Positions 10,001 to 17,767 of a stretch of 64,000 nt of DNA are shown piece after piece. The stretch is from CAVPCZ01 sp963702445 (GTDB lineage Bacteria; Bacteroidota; Ignavibacteria; UBA10030; UBA6906): contig CAVPCZ010000020.1 in assembly GCA_963702445.1 (NCBI GenBank), forward strand, positions 1 through 64,000. Reading direction: 5' to 3'. The translations under genes and the position numbers were made by a program. The notes under the pieces were generated by a model that had not been told where the DNA came from, did no database searches, and saw only the letters and a list, made by a program, of their open reading frames with translations. The first letter of the stretch is position 1, and each line of letters opens with the position of its first letter.

Positions 10001-10662
10001 CGGGTTTTCACGTCGTTGAACTGCTCCGCCCGTCGCGCCTGCCGTTCAAGGGAGTTGACGGCCTTGTGCACTTCCGTAACGAGATCGTTCACGCGCAACA
10101 GGTCGGCCTGTACACTTTCCAGCTTCCGGTATGCGGCCTTCCGGCGGTGTTTGTATTTCGTCACGCCGGCGGCCTCTTCGAACAACCGCCGCCGTTCGTC
10201 GGTCCGATCACTCAGGATCGTCTCGATCATCTTCAGCTCGATCACCGAATAGGCATCGGCGCCCATCCCGGTGTCCATAAACAGATCAAGGATGTCCTTG
10301 AGACGGCAGGGAACCTTGTTGAGGAGATACTCGCTCTCGCCGGAACGGTAGATCCGGCGGCCGACCGTCACCTGGGAATACTCGGAGGGAAGAATGCCTT
10401 TGGTGTTTTCAATCACCAGGGACGCTTCGGCCATCCCGAGCGCTTTGCGCGTCTTGGTGCCGTTGAAGATGACGTCTTCCATCTTCTCGCTGCGCAGGGC
10501 ACTGTACCGCTGTTCTCCCAGCACCCAGCGGATGGCATCCACGATGTTGGTCTTCCCGCAGCCGTTCGGCCCGACGATGGCCGAAATGCCGCTGTCGAAC
10601 CCGAGCGACACGCGCTGGGCGAACGACTTGAACCCGAAGACCTCCAGTTTCGAGAGATACAT
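7093..10662 (-). CDS. smc: Chromosome segregation ATPase SMC
   Basis: Full-length SMC of 1189 residues, which compacts and segregates the chromosome with ScpA/ScpB (not in this window). The N-terminal head has the Walker A GPNGCGKT at residues 31-38. Long coiled coils flank a hinge at roughly 520-680 (GLPEGVRFLVSSDRW through SVGILRGGSRR). The C-terminal head has the ABC signature LLSGGEKTLTA and the Walker B FCILDEVDAPLD. ATG at 10662 overlaps the stop of the GH2-like gene by one base. Reading a very long frame on the opposite strand here is an artefact of codon composition. Confidence 0.98.
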   Translation of the reverse strand: MYLSKLEVFGFKSFAQRVSLGFDSGISAIVGPNGCGKTNIVDAIRWVLGEQRYSALRSEKMEDVIFNGTKTRKALGMAEASLVIENTKGILPSEYSQVTVGRRIYRSGESEYLLNKVPCRLKDILDLFMDTGMGADAYSVIELKMIETILSDRTDERRRLFEEAAGVTKYKHRRKAAYRKLESVQADLLRVNDLVTEVHKAVNSLERQARRAEQFNDVKTRLRTFEIDLMEREYAQVLGRLDPLRERQRTLQGEKSLSDTGLIDVESQLEALRTGLLESEKLLAEAQRDSSLQREKTHRVEEKNLVAAEQVKASRAHITRLEQEDQDLHAERTRQEALREQLQARLAGLQISQSRTEEELRQRQAELQETAGRLDVRKGERTALNDRMMMMVQRLAERHAERDRTQGRLDTIGAGLLETEQENIAYTGELTRLAEQIAALTAEDHQRRRAFAAAEVCFYDAESRKKSLRERADALQRNEADLRAEIERHAARLDFLKGLIESREGLPEGVRFLVSSDRWSPSRKLTVADAVHAEEDYRVAIEAALGDMAGLMIVASTGDAARGVELLQEEEKGKAAFVCLDRLPRIVRNYALPVLPGVRGWALDLARFDPEYAPLFAFLLDRVLIVDDRAAAAAVAAVTTGVRCVTLQGEIGTSVGILRGGSRRHDEGGNIGKQQQMESIRGTIAGIEARLAAVSGERSAVLAKDDAIDLKELNEEVKSVEKEMHAVEMRIAQVAFEKKRAEETIGENSAHIARLSAEIDSLRADMAARLPELEQLRAEKDDMDLQLRTATGDVRLLEEEWTEQTRVVQELGIALVHVRNDHQTSLNDLERADATLGAIGESLEKHRVDAELERSAIFSTETGVEVNRRELERLFQELHLLEARRTEVERETGTQRNAIHAAELRIRDQRRVHDDALRFLHDTELKIADLTARADHLRARAREEFELELELKSYPDTEFVDFAALREEIQALKDKIKTMGNINFAAFEEYSAEKQRLEFMTAQRADLLEAERTLLATIEEINATAQRKFLETFALIRTNFIETFKSLFDPGDEADLKLEEEVDPLEARIEIVAKPRGKRPTSIDLLSGGEKTLTATALLFAIYLVKPSPFCILDEVDAPLDDSNVDRFTRILRKFSDNTQFIVVTHNKRTMEAANALYGVTMEEEGVSKLVTVRFNQGTQIAAAAVASA

Positions 10663-13289
10663 TAGCGGCCGCTGCCTACCATGCTGAAGAGGAACGAGAG
10701 ATACATCGGTGCCGACTGCACCAGATCATAATACACGTACAACACCCCCGCAAGCAGGGCAAACGCTGCAAACCCCGCCAGATAGACCTTCGGCGGATAG
10801 ATATCGTAGATGATCGAAATACCCTTGAGCAGGCGCAGGATCACCCAGAAAACGAAGACACTGATGAATACCAGGGCGGGAACCACATAGACCCTGCCGT
10901 CCATTACCCTGTAGAGAATCATGCCGACCGGAATGAAGGCCAGGAGCGGGGTCGTTGACCATACCGTCGCCGTGTACGCATGATAGGCGAACACGCGGGA
11001 TTTCATGAGCACGCGCAGAATATGCACCGCCCCGCTGATCAGCACCAGAACCAGGAAGAGGATCGGAGAAAAGACCAGGATGAACCGGAGCGGATCCCAG
11101 ATCAGCCGGATCATCACCGCCTTGACATCGTCAAACACCAGGAGATACGAAAGCAGGTTATCCAGGAAGAGGCTCTCCCGGAAGTGAAAGAGCACACTGG
11201 AAGCCACGATGGCGCACGCCACCGCATTGATCAGACCCAGGGAGGTCGTGTGGAGAGCCGAGACGGCGTGCTGATCACGCACATCGGCAAAGAAATTGTA
11301 CGCGTTCAGTATCGACCTGTTCACGTTTTCGCGGAAGCGCCGGCTGACGTTGTACAGATATGCCGCGGCAATCAGAATGATGAACCCGCTGAGCACGTAC
11401 ACGATCGGCGCACGCAAGGAGTATAAACCGGCGGGATAGGCCGAGGCCTTTTCGCCCCGGTACACCGACCGGACCGCATCGTAGGAGAGACGCTTCTCAC
11501 GCCGTTCGCTCACCAGACCCATGCTGTGCGACCAGGGATCGTCCCCGTGTACCGTCAACGCCGGACGGTCGCCGCGCCAGTCGTTGTACGACCAGACCAC
11601 CACGCCGTCATAATCCAGCGTACGCACCAGATCAAGACGCTGCTGAAGCGAACGCGCCTGCGCCTGCTGGGAAAAGGGATCGCTGTACCCCTTCCGGTTC
11701 TCGTGCTGCACCTCCGAACCGGTTTTCGTTACCAGCAGCGGTTTGTTCTTGTGCCCGGATCGCCAATCCTCAAGCGCCCTCTTGAAGATCTTCAGATCGG
11801 CAATGGAGATGTTCACGGCGGCCAGATCCACCAGATCCGTACAGGAATCCCGGACACCGTACCGCAGCGCAAGGTACGTCGGACGGCTGTCGAGAGAACG
11901 CACGAGCTGAACCATGGATCGTACAAACGGCCGTGATGCCGGATGCGAGGCCTCAATCTCGTCCCCGAGGCCCCAGGCAAGCACCGAGGGGTGGTTCCGG
12001 TCCCTCACCACCATCTCGCGCAGCATCCCCCCCGCAAGGTCCTCGTACGTGTCCGCCGCCAGCACCGCGCCGGGACTGTTGGACAAAGGGAGATCGATCA
12101 TGGCCAGCAGGCCGTAACGGTCGCACAGATCGAGCATGGAGGGATGCGGCGGGTGATTGACAAACCGGATCGTGTTCACACCGAGGTTCTTCATCATCAC
12201 CACATCCCGTTCGCGCTCTTCGTACGGGAGCGCGTTTCCCCAGCTGGGGTGATCTTCATACCATGTCACACCCTTGACGAACAACCGGTGCCCGTTAAGC
12301 ATCAGGTCCGCGCGTTCGATCTTCAACGTGCGGAGGCCGAAAGGCACCAGCACTTCGTCGAGGACGGTCACATCCTTGCCGCTCGGCGACACGAGAAGGC
12401 ACCGGACCGTATACAGGTCGGGCGATTCGGGACTCCAGAGACGCGGATTCTGGATGGTTGCTTCCACCGGGCCGGTGTTCCAGGATTCACCCGTACGGGT
12501 CATCGGAAGAACGGCACTCCGCGCAACCGGCACGCCCGACAGCGCTTCCACCACCTCAATCATCATCCCCGGCCCCGCCAGCTTGTCGGGAGAGGTTGAC
12601 GGAGGTATCGTGGGCGCCTCTCCTTCAATCTGCGGCGTGACCATGATGCGGGCGGCAAGACCGTTGGGCGCGACCTCACAAACCACCGCTGCATCTTTAA
12701 TGAACAACCGGGGGGTCGCCAGCAGATAGATATCCCGGTGCACCCCTCCGTAATTCCGCCAACCCCACGCCGGCTGACGAAGCGGAAGCGTCGTCCGCGC
12801 ATCCAGATCATTCTTCACCACGATCCGGATGATATTTTCCTTCCCGGGTTGCAGATACTCCCCCCCAATCGCCTGCGCGTAACTCGTGTACCCGCCGGAG
12901 TGCGTGCCGAAGAACTCCCCGTTCACCCAGATGTCCGTGCTGTAGTTGGCGCCGTAACACACCACGTGGAACTGGTGACGTTCCAGATCTTCCGGCGTGA
13001 TTTCAAATTGGCGTTGGAACTCCACCTTGCCCGTGAAATCGAAGGAACTGGGGAGGGAGACGGTGCCAGACTGGCCGTCCTCAAGCGAATAGGTCCAATA
13101 TCCGTTCAGGGGGATCTTCAGACGGGTCGAGCTGGGGGCAAGAAAGGAGGCTTCTCCCCCCAATGGGGCTGATCCGCCACTCTCGAGGAATTTTGGGGTT
13201 CCGGCGAAGGAATCCGGCAGGAATAGCCGTTCCAGCAGGAGAAAGAAAAAGAGCGTGCTAGCCAACCTGCGAAGCGGAATCAAGCTCAC
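10662..13289 (-). CDS. GH2-like protein fused to a multi-pass membrane domain; nucleophile apparently lost
   Basis: 875 residues. A signal-type N-terminus (LASTLFFFLLLERLFLPDSFAG) is followed by a GH2 sugar-binding jelly roll (about 55-205), an Ig-like domain (about 205-330) and a TIM barrel (about 330-610) with the family block KGVTWYEDHPSWG. The acid/base position is kept in WGLGDE (Glu444), although Asn of the usual NE pair is Asp. At the nucleophile position the usual TE-YG reads TKTG (Lys522). From about residue 628 to the end are six or seven membrane helices resembling a Yip1-type domain. The start is GTG at 13289. It leads the smc-lpx-ppdK operon. Without the nucleophile it is more likely a glycan-binding or sensing protein than a hydrolase. 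Confidence 0.85.
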   Translation of the reverse strand: MSLIPLRRLASTLFFFLLLERLFLPDSFAGTPKFLESGGSAPLGGEASFLAPSSTRLKIPLNGYWTYSLEDGQSGTVSLPSSFDFTGKVEFQRQFEITPEDLERHQFHVVCYGANYSTDIWVNGEFFGTHSGGYTSYAQAIGGEYLQPGKENIIRIVVKNDLDARTTLPLRQPAWGWRNYGGVHRDIYLLATPRLFIKDAAVVCEVAPNGLAARIMVTPQIEGEAPTIPPSTSPDKLAGPGMMIEVVEALSGVPVARSAVLPMTRTGESWNTGPVEATIQNPRLWSPESPDLYTVRCLLVSPSGKDVTVLDEVLVPFGLRTLKIERADLMLNGHRLFVKGVTWYEDHPSWGNALPYEERERDVVMMKNLGVNTIRFVNHPPHPSMLDLCDRYGLLAMIDLPLSNSPGAVLAADTYEDLAGGMLREMVVRDRNHPSVLAWGLGDEIEASHPASRPFVRSMVQLVRSLDSRPTYLALRYGVRDSCTDLVDLAAVNISIADLKIFKRALEDWRSGHKNKPLLVTKTGSEVQHENRKGYSDPFSQQAQARSLQQRLDLVRTLDYDGVVVWSYNDWRGDRPALTVHGDDPWSHSMGLVSERREKRLSYDAVRSVYRGEKASAYPAGLYSLRAPIVYVLSGFIILIAAAYLYNVSRRFRENVNRSILNAYNFFADVRDQHAVSALHTTSLGLINAVACAIVASSVLFHFRESLFLDNLLSYLLVFDDVKAVMIRLIWDPLRFILVFSPILFLVLVLISGAVHILRVLMKSRVFAYHAYTATVWSTTPLLAFIPVGMILYRVMDGRVYVVPALVFISVFVFWVILRLLKGISIIYDIYPPKVYLAGFAAFALLAGVLYVYYDLVQSAPMYLSFLFSMVGSGR

Positions 13290-13328
13290 TTCTTTGATTT
13301 GCGGGAGGTTATTCGAATACTTCCTTTC

Positions 13329-13357
13329 AATATAAAGACAAAAGCCTGTGAAAGCAA
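13329..13357 (-). promoter_or_regulatory. Putative sigma70-like promoter of the GH2-smc-lpx-ppdK operon
   Basis: On the minus strand TTGCTT (13352-13357), 17 bases, TATATT (13329-13334), about 40 bases before the GTG start of the GH2-like gene. No other promoter-like pair is obvious before the next eight overlapping genes, so it may drive all of them. Confidence 0.5.
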
Positions 13358-13371
13358 CGAAAAACCGCTTC

Positions 13372-14133
13372 CTAGGGCCTCGCAGCCTTTATGATGGTAG
13401 CAAATGAGTCTGCCTTCAGGCATGCACCACCGACAAGGGCCCCATCTACGTCATTTTGCGCCAGTATTTCTGCCGCATTGTCAGGTTTCACGCTTCCGCC
13501 GTACTGGATGACAATACGTTCTGCCAACGACCAGTCGTATTGTTGTGCCACCACTTTGCGGATATGCTGGTGAACTTCCTGAGCCTGTTGGGGCGTCGCG
13601 GTGCGACCCGTGCCAATCGCCCAAACCGGTTCATAGGCGATCACCACTCTGGCCATATCCTCGGGAGAGATCCCCGAGAGAACACCCTTGATCTGTGTTG
13701 TGACTATCTGGAAGGTGATCCCCGCTTCCCGCTCGCTGAGAAGCTCACCGACACAAACGATGGGGCGAAGTCCGACAGCGAGCGCCTTTTTCGCCTTCTG
13801 GTTGATCAGTTCATTCGATTCGGAAAAATACTGACGGCGCTCCGAGTGCCCGAGTATGACGTACGAGCATCCGGCCGACAGGAGCATCTTCCCGGAAACC
13901 TCACCGGTATACGCCCCCTCATCAAAAGGGGACATGTTCTGGGCACCCAGAGCCATCGGGGAACCCTTCAACAGCTCCGCAGCTGCAGCCAGGGAGGTGA
14001 ACGGAGGACAGACCACCGCGGTGATATTGGAGGGAAGGACGGGCATGGCGGCCTTCAGTCCGTTCAGGAGGTCGGTGCTTTCCGACAGGGTTTTGTACAT
14101 TTTCCAGTTGCCGGCAATGATCATGGGGCGCAT
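13372..14133 (-). CDS. tpiA: Triosephosphate isomerase
   Basis: Interconverts dihydroxyacetone phosphate and glyceraldehyde 3-phosphate in the cytoplasm. 253 residues, the usual length. The active-site Lys is in GNWKM (Lys11), the electrophilic His in ILGHSERR, the catalytic Glu in AYEPVWAIGTG, and the phosphate loop in YGGSVKPDNA. ATG at 14133 has an AAGGA-like site about nine bases upstream. It is the last gene of pruA-sucC-gatB-usp-tpiA; the other glycolytic genes gap and pgk lie 9-12 kb away on the same strand. Confidence 0.98.
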   Translation of the reverse strand: MRPMIIAGNWKMYKTLSESTDLLNGLKAAMPVLPSNITAVVCPPFTSLAAAAELLKGSPMALGAQNMSPFDEGAYTGEVSGKMLLSAGCSYVILGHSERRQYFSESNELINQKAKKALAVGLRPIVCVGELLSEREAGITFQIVTTQIKGVLSGISPEDMARVVIAYEPVWAIGTGRTATPQQAQEVHQHIRKVVAQQYDWSLAERIVIQYGGSVKPDNAAEILAQNDVDGALVGGACLKADSFATIIKAARP

Positions 14134-14191
14134 GCGCAGATGTCCTTGAGTACGTGAAAGGGATGTGTCGGTCGTAACGCTGTACAGCCGC

Positions 14192-15109
14192 TCAACTGTC
14201 CGGCCGGTTTTTCGGACTCTGCTCGGTCAGGGGGGCGGAAAAAATACGCCGGTGGAACGGATGAACCACGGTAAGAACGGGACGGCTGGATTGCCGCACC
14301 ACTTCGGCGGTGGTGTTGCCGATGAACACACGGCGCAGTCCCTTGCGCCCGTGTGCGGACATCACGATCAGTCCGATATCACGATCGTCGGCGAACCGGA
14401 TGATCGAGTTGCTCGGTTCCACATCCCGGTCGATCACCACTTCCACCCGGACTTCCTCTGCCTGTGGATGGTGCTGGCGCAGGTCAGGGAGCCGTTGGAG
14501 CACCTCGTCCCGGGTTTCGGGCTTTTCCAGATCGGAGATGTACTGCAAATACATCATGGCCTTGTTCTGACGCGCGATGGACAGGGCATACGAAAGTCCG
14601 GCGTTTCCCGCGGGAGACAGATCGGTCGGGCAGAGCACGGAGGTTACACGTCCTTCGGTTTTCGGGACATGCTGGATGCTCAGGACCGGCTGGCGCGACA
14701 GCCGCACGACACGTTCTGCCGTACTCCCGATAAGGTGCGGCGAGAGGTGTGTCAGGCCCCGTGTCGCGATCACGATCAGGTCATACTCCCGCCTTTCGCT
14801 CTCTTCCACGATCGACTTGTACGCGCGTCCGGGAACGACCTGCGTCCGCACGGTGACACCGCGTCCGGCCAGGGCCCGCCGCAAGATCTCAAATTGCTCT
14901 TCAAAGAACACCACCTTCCGCTCGTGGTACTTTCGCACGGTCTCGTCGGACACCTCCCTTGCGCCGAGCGGCGAAACCATGAACTCGTCCACATGCAGGA
15001 GGGTGATTTCCGCCCTGTAATGTTCCCCCAGGACCACGGCATGTTCAAGCGCATCCTCGGCATGTTTGGAGAAGTCGGTCGGAGCCAGGATCTTCCGGAT
15101 TTCATACAT
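14192..15109 (-). CDS. Tandem universal stress protein (two UspA domains)
   Basis: 305 residues made of two UspA folds, about 1-150 and 155-290. Both start with the family strand (IRKILAPTDFSKHAEDA and VTSVLCPTDLSPAGNA). The second domain has the ATP-binding type loop MSAHGRKGLRRVFIGNTTAEV. The first domain has VIATRGLTHLSPHLIGSTAERV, also compatible with nucleotide binding. Usp proteins are cytoplasmic and respond to starvation and respiratory stress; the ligand here is not determinable. It starts three bases after gatB. Confidence 0.93.
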   Translation of the reverse strand: MYEIRKILAPTDFSKHAEDALEHAVVLGEHYRAEITLLHVDEFMVSPLGAREVSDETVRKYHERKVVFFEEQFEILRRALAGRGVTVRTQVVPGRAYKSIVEESERREYDLIVIATRGLTHLSPHLIGSTAERVVRLSRQPVLSIQHVPKTEGRVTSVLCPTDLSPAGNAGLSYALSIARQNKAMMYLQYISDLEKPETRDEVLQRLPDLRQHHPQAEEVRVEVVIDRDVEPSNSIIRFADDRDIGLIVMSAHGRKGLRRVFIGNTTAEVVRQSSRPVLTVVHPFHRRIFSAPLTEQSPKNRPDS

Positions 15110-15112
15110 AAT

Positions 15113-16591
15113 TCACCTCCCGAGCGAAGCCAGTGCCTTCTGCAGCAGCGTGTTCACGATTCCGGGGTTTGCTTTGCCCCTGGTCTCCTTCATAACCTCG
15201 CCGACAAAGAACCCGAAGAGCTTCTCATTGCCATCCAGATACTTCTGCACCTGTGCCGGAAACCGTTCTATCACACGGGTGATGACCCCCCCGAGGGTGG
15301 CGGAATCCGACACCTGGAGAAGCCCCTTCCGCTCGACGATCTCCATCGGCTGGTCGGGCGACGAGAGCATCTCCTCGAACACCTCTTTTGCGATCTTTCC
15401 GCTGATGGTCCCCTTGTGAATCAGCGCGATCATCGCGGCAAGCCTTCCCGGGTCGACGGGGAAACGGTCGACCGGGATATGCTTCTCGCCGATCACCCGC
15501 AGGACCTCGGTCATCACCCAGTTGCTCACCGCCTTGGCGTTCTCGCGCCGGCCGGCCGTGGTGATGCGTTCAAGGGCGGCCACGGCAGCCTCAACGTAGT
15601 CTGCAACCTTTCTCTCCGCCGTCAGGACATCCGCGTCGTAGCGTGGCAAACCGAGTTGCTCGACGAATCGGTTGCGCCGCGTCACGGGAAGTTCCGGCAG
15701 CGATGCCCGTACCTCCTCGATCCGCCGTTCGTCCACCAGTACCGGTCCGAGATCGGGCTCCGGGAAATAGCGGTAGTCGTGCGCCTCTTCCTTGCTCCGC
15801 ATGGGCAGGGCAACGCCGCGATCGGCATCCCAGAGCAGGGTCTCCTGGATAATACGCCCGCCGTCTTCAAGCAGGCGGGTCTGCCTGCGGATTTCATATT
15901 CCAGCGCCCGCTCCACGTTGCGGAAAGAATTCATATTCTTTACTTCGGTCTTCGTACCCAGCACCGTCTCTCCCGCGAGCCGGACGGAAACATTGGCATC
16001 GCAGCGGAAGCTCCCCTCCTCCATGTTGCCGTCACAGATCCCCAGATACGTCAGCAGCTGACGGATACGCAGCAGGTAATGGTAGGCCTCCCGGGGAGAA
16101 CGCAGATCCGGTTCACTGACGATCTCGATGAGCGGGACGCCGCAGCGGTTGACATCCACCAGCGTGTCCGCGTCCAGATCGTGGATGGATTTCCCGGCGT
16201 CTTCTTCCATGTGAATCCGCAGAATCCCGATCCGCCGTTGCGATCCGTCCTCGAGCTCGATGACAAGGCTTCCGTTGCTGCAGATGGGTGTCTCGTATTG
16301 CGAGATCTGGTACCCTTTGGGAAGATCCGGATAGAAGTAGTTCTTGCGGGCAAACACGGAGCGGGACGCGATCGAACACTCCACGGCAAGCCCCATCCGG
16401 ATGGCGAAGTCCACCAGCGATCCGTTCAGCACGGGCAGGGATCCCGGCATCCCGAGGCAGACCGGGCATACGTTGGTATTCGGTTCGCTTCCGAAAGTTG
16501 TCGAGCAACCGCAGAACGCTTTGGTCTGCGTGAGCATTTGCGCGTGCACTTCCAGACCGATGACCGGTTCGTAATTCCCGTTTGGTGTCAC
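15113..16591 (-). CDS. gatB: Aspartyl/glutamyl-tRNA(Asn/Gln) amidotransferase subunit B
   Basis: Kinase and tRNA-binding subunit of GatCAB, which converts Glu-tRNA(Gln) or Asp-tRNA(Asn) to the amide forms. 492 residues. The N-terminal motif YEPVIGLEVHAQM, the zinc-type cysteines (FCGC, CPVCLGMPG) and PKGYQISQYETP belong to the cradle domain. The C-terminal YqeY-like tail includes NPGIVNTLLQKAL. The start is GTG at 16591, overlapping the sucC stop as GTGA. gatA and gatC are not in the window. Its presence predicts indirect charging of Gln and/or Asn tRNA. Confidence 0.97.
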   Translation of the reverse strand: MTPNGNYEPVIGLEVHAQMLTQTKAFCGCSTTFGSEPNTNVCPVCLGMPGSLPVLNGSLVDFAIRMGLAVECSIASRSVFARKNYFYPDLPKGYQISQYETPICSNGSLVIELEDGSQRRIGILRIHMEEDAGKSIHDLDADTLVDVNRCGVPLIEIVSEPDLRSPREAYHYLLRIRQLLTYLGICDGNMEEGSFRCDANVSVRLAGETVLGTKTEVKNMNSFRNVERALEYEIRRQTRLLEDGGRIIQETLLWDADRGVALPMRSKEEAHDYRYFPEPDLGPVLVDERRIEEVRASLPELPVTRRNRFVEQLGLPRYDADVLTAERKVADYVEAAVAALERITTAGRRENAKAVSNWVMTEVLRVIGEKHIPVDRFPVDPGRLAAMIALIHKGTISGKIAKEVFEEMLSSPDQPMEIVERKGLLQVSDSATLGGVITRVIERFPAQVQKYLDGNEKLFGFFVGEVMKETRGKANPGIVNTLLQKALASLGR

Positions 16592-17748
16592 GCGATTGCT
16601 TCGGTCACCTTTTCCGCGGCCTCTTTCAGGCTCTTGGCAACGAGAAAATTCATGCCGGAGCGGGACAGAATGTCCGCTGCAAGTTCCGCGTTGGTGCCGG
16701 CCAGCCGCACCACCACCGGAATCCGCACATCGACCTTTTTGGCCGCTTCCACGACGCCTGTCGCGACACGGTCACAACGCACAATTCCGCCGAAAATATT
16801 CACGAGAACCGCCTTCACGTGCTTATCGGCAAGGATGATCTTGAATCCCGCTTCCACGGTTTCCGCGCTGGCACCGCCGCCGACGTCCAGAAAATTCGCC
16901 GGCTCCCCCCCCGCCAGCTTGATGATGTCCATGGTGCCCATGGCCAGACCCGCGCCGTTCACCATACAGCCGACGTTTCCGTCCAGTTTGATGTAGTTCA
17001 GGCTGGACTTGGACGCCTCGACCTCGAGGGGCTCCTCCTCGTCGATATCCCGCAGACCGCCGATCTCGGGATGCCGGTCAAGGGCGTTGTCGTCGAAGTT
17101 CATCTTTGCATCGAGCGCGAGCACGCTCCCTTCGCCGGTCACCACAAGCGGGTTGATTTCGGCGAGCGAACAATCCATCGACTCGTACGCGCGATAGAGG
17201 GCCTGGAGAAACTTCACGGCGTTCTTGAAGACATCGCCCGTGAGGCCGAGTCCGAATGCCAGGGCACGCGCCTGGTACGGACGGAATCCCGCACTCCGGT
17301 CCACGAACACCTTGAGGATCCTGTCCGGAGTTTCGGCGGCGACCTTTTCAATCTCCACCCCTCCCTCGGTTGAGGCCATGACCACGTTGCGCGACGAAGC
17401 GCGGTCCAGCGTGACACCGACATACAGTTCCCTGGCGATGTTGATCCCCTGTTCAATCAGAAGCCGTTTGACCTTGCGCCCCTCGGGGCCGGTCTGATGC
17501 GTGACCAGCTGCATACCGAGCATGCTCGAAGCGTAGCTCCGGACCTCCTCCAGCGACCGGGCCAGCTTCACACCGCCCCCTTTGCCCCGGCCGCCGGCAT
17601 GAATCTGGGCTTTGACCACCCAGACGGTGCCGCCGAGCCCCTGCGCCGCCTGCACCGCTTCCTCAACGTTGAACGCCACCTGTCCCGCCGGGACCGCAAC
17701 GTTGAACTTCTTGAGGATTTCCTTTGCCTGGTATTCGTGGACTTTCAT
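16588..17748 (-). CDS. sucC: Succinyl-CoA synthetase beta subunit (ADP/GDP-forming)
   Basis: Forms or consumes succinyl-CoA with substrate-level ATP/GTP synthesis in the TCA cycle, together with the alpha subunit SucD (not in the window). 386 residues from ATG 17748, giving the usual N-terminus MKVHEYQAKEILKKF. It has an ATP-grasp domain with KAQIHAGGRGKGGG, then the ligase domain with GNVGCMVNGAGLAM and FGGIVRCDRVATGV. The frame is open further upstream but that would remove the conserved start. It lies 19 bases after pruA, so glutamate semialdehyde oxidation and a TCA step are co-expressed. Confidence 0.97.
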   Translation of the reverse strand: MKVHEYQAKEILKKFNVAVPAGQVAFNVEEAVQAAQGLGGTVWVVKAQIHAGGRGKGGGVKLARSLEEVRSYASSMLGMQLVTHQTGPEGRKVKRLLIEQGINIARELYVGVTLDRASSRNVVMASTEGGVEIEKVAAETPDRILKVFVDRSAGFRPYQARALAFGLGLTGDVFKNAVKFLQALYRAYESMDCSLAEINPLVVTGEGSVLALDAKMNFDDNALDRHPEIGGLRDIDEEEPLEVEASKSSLNYIKLDGNVGCMVNGAGLAMGTMDIIKLAGGEPANFLDVGGGASAETVEAGFKIILADKHVKAVLVNIFGGIVRCDRVATGVVEAAKKVDVRIPVVVRLAGTNAELAADILSRSGMNFLVAKSLKEAAEKVTEAIA

Positions 17749-17767
17749 CGGCGTGCGCCTTGATTGG

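Noticed and set aside
14165..16996. Open frame of 943 codons on the plus strand opposite usp, gatB and sucC
   Set aside because: It spans three well-supported genes on the other strand and their junctions; no domain or start signal supports it.
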